NCBI GenBank assembly: GCA_937919165.1
Contig: CALFPO010000041.1
Coordinates: forward strand, 10,348 to 74,347
DNA length: 64,000 bases
Reading direction: 5' to 3'
Source of the DNA: an uncultured Bacillota bacterium
GTDB taxonomy: Bacteria; Bacillota_I; Bacilli_A; Erysipelotrichales; Erysipelotrichaceae
Shown: piece after piece, positions 61,959-64,000 of the stretch
Layout: every line of letters begins with the position of its first letter
Position numbering within the stretch: position 1 is the stretch's first letter
Made by a program: the position numbers and the translations under genes
Notes under the pieces: model-generated
Told to the model about the DNA's origin: nothing
Databases searched by the model: none
Seen by the model: the letters and a program-made list of their open reading frames with translations, nothing else

Positions 61959-62708
61959 ATGAAAAAGGACATCAATAATAACGAACCATTGTATGAGCAG
62001 ATTAAACAGGATATCAGAACCAAGATAAACACAAAAGTATTTGCACCAAATGGGAAGATTCCTACAGAAGCTCAATTGATGAGTTATTATGATGCCAGTC
62101 GTGTTACCGTTAGAAGATCTCTTCAGGATTTGGTAGAAGAGGGCTTGCTTGTAAAGCGGCATGGCATTGGTGTATTTGTGCTTCCAAAGAAGATTGAAAG
62201 AAGAGTTTTAGACATCGTCAGCTTCGCGAAGGACACAAAGAGCCAAGGCATATCGGTCACAACAAAAATCATCTCAAAAAGAATCATTAAAGCCAAGAAA
62301 ATTGATGTCGAAAAGCTTGAAGTTAATATGGATGAGGATGTTATCCTTATCGAAAGACTTCGCTATATCGATGAAGAACCAGTCATGCTGGAGAGATGCT
62401 ATTTCAAGAAAGAATATTCTTGGCTGCTTAAGTGTTCTGATTCTCAGCTGTCTCACTTAAATGAATTGCTTGAGAAGAGAGCAAAGGTAAAGGAAGAGCT
62501 TATCGATTATCGCATAGAGATATCTGGTGCCTTGGAGCTTGAAGCAAGTATGCTCAAATGCAGAGTGAATGAGCCGATTTATTATATTGACTTATGCACA
62601 TATGATTCTAGCAATAATCCATTAAGCCGATCTGAGCAGTTGCTGGTTGGCAATAGATTCACCATCAACATGACACTACCTTTCAAAAATGAGAGAAATT
62701 CTAAATAA
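61959..62708 (+). CDS. GntR-family regulator with UTRA effector domain
   Basis: A 249-residue regulator. The winged helix has YEQIKQDIRTKI, LMSYYDASRVTVRRSLQDLVEEGLL and GIGVFV. The UTRA part includes DEDVILIERLRYIDEEPVMLERCYF and ends with LSRSEQLLVGNRFTINMTLPF. UTRA regulators respond to sugar phosphates, so it is the likely controller of the PTS operon. It overlaps the next gene by 20 bases. Confidence 0.9.
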   Translation: MKKDINNNEPLYEQIKQDIRTKINTKVFAPNGKIPTEAQLMSYYDASRVTVRRSLQDLVEEGLLVKRHGIGVFVLPKKIERRVLDIVSFAKDTKSQGISVTTKIISKRIIKAKKIDVEKLEVNMDEDVILIERLRYIDEEPVMLERCYFKKEYSWLLKCSDSQLSHLNELLEKRAKVKEELIDYRIEISGALELEASMLKCRVNEPIYYIDLCTYDSSNNPLSRSEQLLVGNRFTINMTLPFKNERNSK

Positions 62709-63390
62709 TAAACCAATTTTTGCCGCCTTAATTATCCTTGTGATTTCAAGTTTCACAAGAATGTACATAATAAGAAGTTATAAAAACACAGTCGGGATGC
62801 TTTGTGAAAAGAGGATCACGGCTAGAGAAGCTCTAAGTAGACTAGTAGAGTTTTTTGAATTGAATAAAATCGCAATAAAAGAAAATGATAAATCTGTAGA
62901 GAACGTAAAGTTTAGCACACAGGGAAACTGCATTGCGCAATCCAAAACAACAGGTAGCAGTTGCTCCTATTGGGCCTTGGCTATTACATGCAAGGAACTT
63001 ATCCGTGCGCTTCAATACAACAGAAAGCAGGGTTTGTACATTCTCAGAGACATTGCATACAAGATTATTCTTGCATATACATATGCATCTGTTTTTCTTC
63101 TTGTTGCCTATTTGTTCATAAAGAAAAGCATTTTATTGAAAATTGGAGTGCTTGGCTTCGTATCGCTGTTTGCTTTCGATGTAATAATGTTAATCTTTGA
63201 TACGGTATGTGCTTATAGGATCAATGAGGGACTGGTAAAGAAGGGGATAATTAACATCGGAGAAACAAGAAAGATACAAAGCATAATATTCATTCAAAAC
63301 ATCGTTCCAATAAGCGTTGTTTTCGATTCATGTGGAAATATAGTGAAAAGGACTATTTCACTGATTGTGAAAAATAAGGAGAATAAATGA
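62689..63390 (+). CDS. Membrane protein resembling a YugP-type zinc peptidase without the HExxH motif
   Basis: A 233-residue, AT-rich gene product. There is one hydrophobic segment at 10-25, and others around 125-150, 150-180 and near the end. The middle region ALAITCKELIRALQY aligns with the ALAVAAHEVGHAIQ-type segment of YugP-like neutral zinc peptidases, but the two His are Lys and Arg, so zinc hydrolysis is unlikely. The relation is my inference. It sits in a PTS operon, overlapping gntR and IIB by 20 and 4 bases. The function is unknown. Confidence 0.55.
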   Translation: MREILNNKPIFAALIILVISSFTRMYIIRSYKNTVGMLCEKRITAREALSRLVEFFELNKIAIKENDKSVENVKFSTQGNCIAQSKTTGSSCSYWALAITCKELIRALQYNRKQGLYILRDIAYKIILAYTYASVFLLVAYLFIKKSILLKIGVLGFVSLFAFDVIMLIFDTVCAYRINEGLVKKGIINIGETRKIQSIIFIQNIVPISVVFDSCGNIVKRTISLIVKNKENK

Positions 63391-63860
63391 TTAGTTTAAT
63401 CAGAATTGATGACCGTCTGATCCATGGACAGGTTTGTACTCAATGGTTGCATTATTCAAGAGCAAAAAAGATTTTGATTATCGATGACGCAACCGCAAAA
63501 GATATGTTCATGTCAAAAATGCTGACAAAGATGGCTCCATTAGGAACAACCGTCGAAGTTCTGACATGCGAAGACAGCATTTCTAGATTGAAGGATTTGT
63601 TGGAGACATTCAACGATAACATAATGATCTTAACCAAAGGACCAAGTCCTATTCTTAACATGATTGAAAATGAAATTCACGTTGAGAACGTAATAGTAGG
63701 AGGAATGGGCAAGAACGGAGAAAGATCTACATTGTATAAGAATATCAGTGCAAGCCAGGCAGAGAGAGATTGCTTCAAGAAGATCATAGACAAAGGTGTA
63801 AAAGTATATCTGCAAGTGCTTCCATCAGACAAACAGGTAGATATAGACAGCTATCTATAG
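63387..63860 (+). CDS. PTS mannose/fructose/sorbose-family component IIB
   Basis: A 157-residue phosphocarrier. ISLIRIDDRLIHGQVCTQW holds the phosphorylated His13; MILTKGPSPILNMIE and NVIVGGMG follow the family. It passes phosphate from IIA to the incoming sugar. It is separated from IIC and IID by four genes, and no IIA gene was found in the window; a terminator follows directly. Confidence 0.9.
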   Translation: MISLIRIDDRLIHGQVCTQWLHYSRAKKILIIDDATAKDMFMSKMLTKMAPLGTTVEVLTCEDSISRLKDLLETFNDNIMILTKGPSPILNMIENEIHVENVIVGGMGKNGERSTLYKNISASQAERDCFKKIIDKGVKVYLQVLPSDKQVDIDSYL

Positions 63861-63911
63861 GAAATCTATGTCGTTTGCTGATTTGTAGATCGTCACAGCA
63901 TAGAAAGAAGA

Positions 63912-63945
63912 AAATGGCCGAAACAGAGATGTCGGCCATTTTTGT
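63912..63945 (+). terminator. Terminator after the PTS operon
   Basis: A 10-bp stem AAATGGCCGA / TCGGCCATTT with a ten-base loop and T run. Confidence 0.88.
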
Positions 63946-63965
63946 TTGTCCTAAAGACAATAAAA

Positions 63966-63984
63966 CCACTTGTTGTACAAGTGG
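63966..63984 (-). terminator. Probable terminator of a convergent gene beyond the window
   Basis: A perfect 8-bp stem CCACTTGT / ACAAGTGG with a three-base loop; on the minus strand it is followed by TTTTATTG. Confidence 0.55.
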
Positions 63985-64000
63985 GAATAAGCTTACTTCA

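Noticed and set aside
1..64000. tRNA, rRNA, riboswitch, integrase, transposase or phage genes
   Set aside because: None could be recognised on either strand; the gaps are short and hold promoters and terminators.

Overview
The window looks like chromosomal DNA of a low-to-moderate GC Gram-positive anaerobe of the Bacillota, most like the Erysipelotrichia. This placement is inferred. It rests on the rnmV-rsmA-ispE-prs gene order, MEP-pathway isoprenoid synthesis, an AddAB-type recombination nuclease, a CBS-domain family II pyrophosphatase, YesM/YesN-type two-component systems and mannose-family PTS parts. No rRNA, tRNA, CRISPR array, insertion sequence or prophage was seen.

Left part (1-28 kb), mostly housekeeping. 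It holds a partial PfkB sugar kinase with a TrpF-like protein, RluA, a diguanylate cyclase, and the run ybaK-rnmV-rsmA-ispE followed by an unusual PRPP synthetase carrying an extra N-terminal domain. Then come addB-addA, tsaC, a CBS-type pyrophosphatase, nagA and a DUF1146 protein. An orphan response regulator diverges from a heterodimeric ABC exporter across a cre-like site. A 2-hydroxyacid dehydrogenase, a lipoprotein, a MATE exporter, and an IlvD/Edd-family dehydratase with a zinc alcohol dehydrogenase complete this part. Several genes have a TATAAT box exactly six bases before the ATG, which predicts leaderless transcripts.

Middle (27.8-53 kb), accessory metabolism. Two adjacent genes encode small proteins with double-glycine leaders, next to a decayed YefM-type antitoxin. 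A YesM/YesN pair then precedes a ten-gene cluster: a branched-chain-amino-acid-type ABC importer, two 2-aminothiazoline-4-carboxylate (ATC) hydrolase-family proteins (one fused to a reductase-like domain), an M20 amidohydrolase, a CyuA-type cysteine desulfidase and a fucose-isomerase-like protein. Read together, this suggests uptake and breakdown of a cyclic or N-substituted cysteine derivative to cysteine, then pyruvate, ammonia and sulfide. Directly after it a second complete importer of the same class is followed by a LacI regulator, an old-yellow-enzyme-like reductase, an SDR, a fumarate-reductase-like flavoprotein and an AEC carrier. An 18-bp palindrome at this operon's promoter is a likely LacI operator.

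Right part (53-64 kb). Eda (fused to a VOC-like domain) and KdgK form a 2-keto-3-deoxygluconate route that could receive product from the dehydratase at 25 kb. A radical SAM protein abuts a membrane protein whose cytoplasmic tail has ten cysteines in 36 residues, a candidate enzyme and target pair. A mannose-family PTS operon (IIC, IID, zinc dehydrogenase, class II aldolase, GntR regulator, a peptidase-like protein without its HExxH, IIB) ends the window and has no visible IIA.

The observations I rate highest are the predicted ATC/cysteine cluster, the radical SAM and Cys-tail pair, the PRPP synthetase fusion, the double-glycine proteins and the leaderless promoters. All functions are read from sequence and family knowledge; no search was run.
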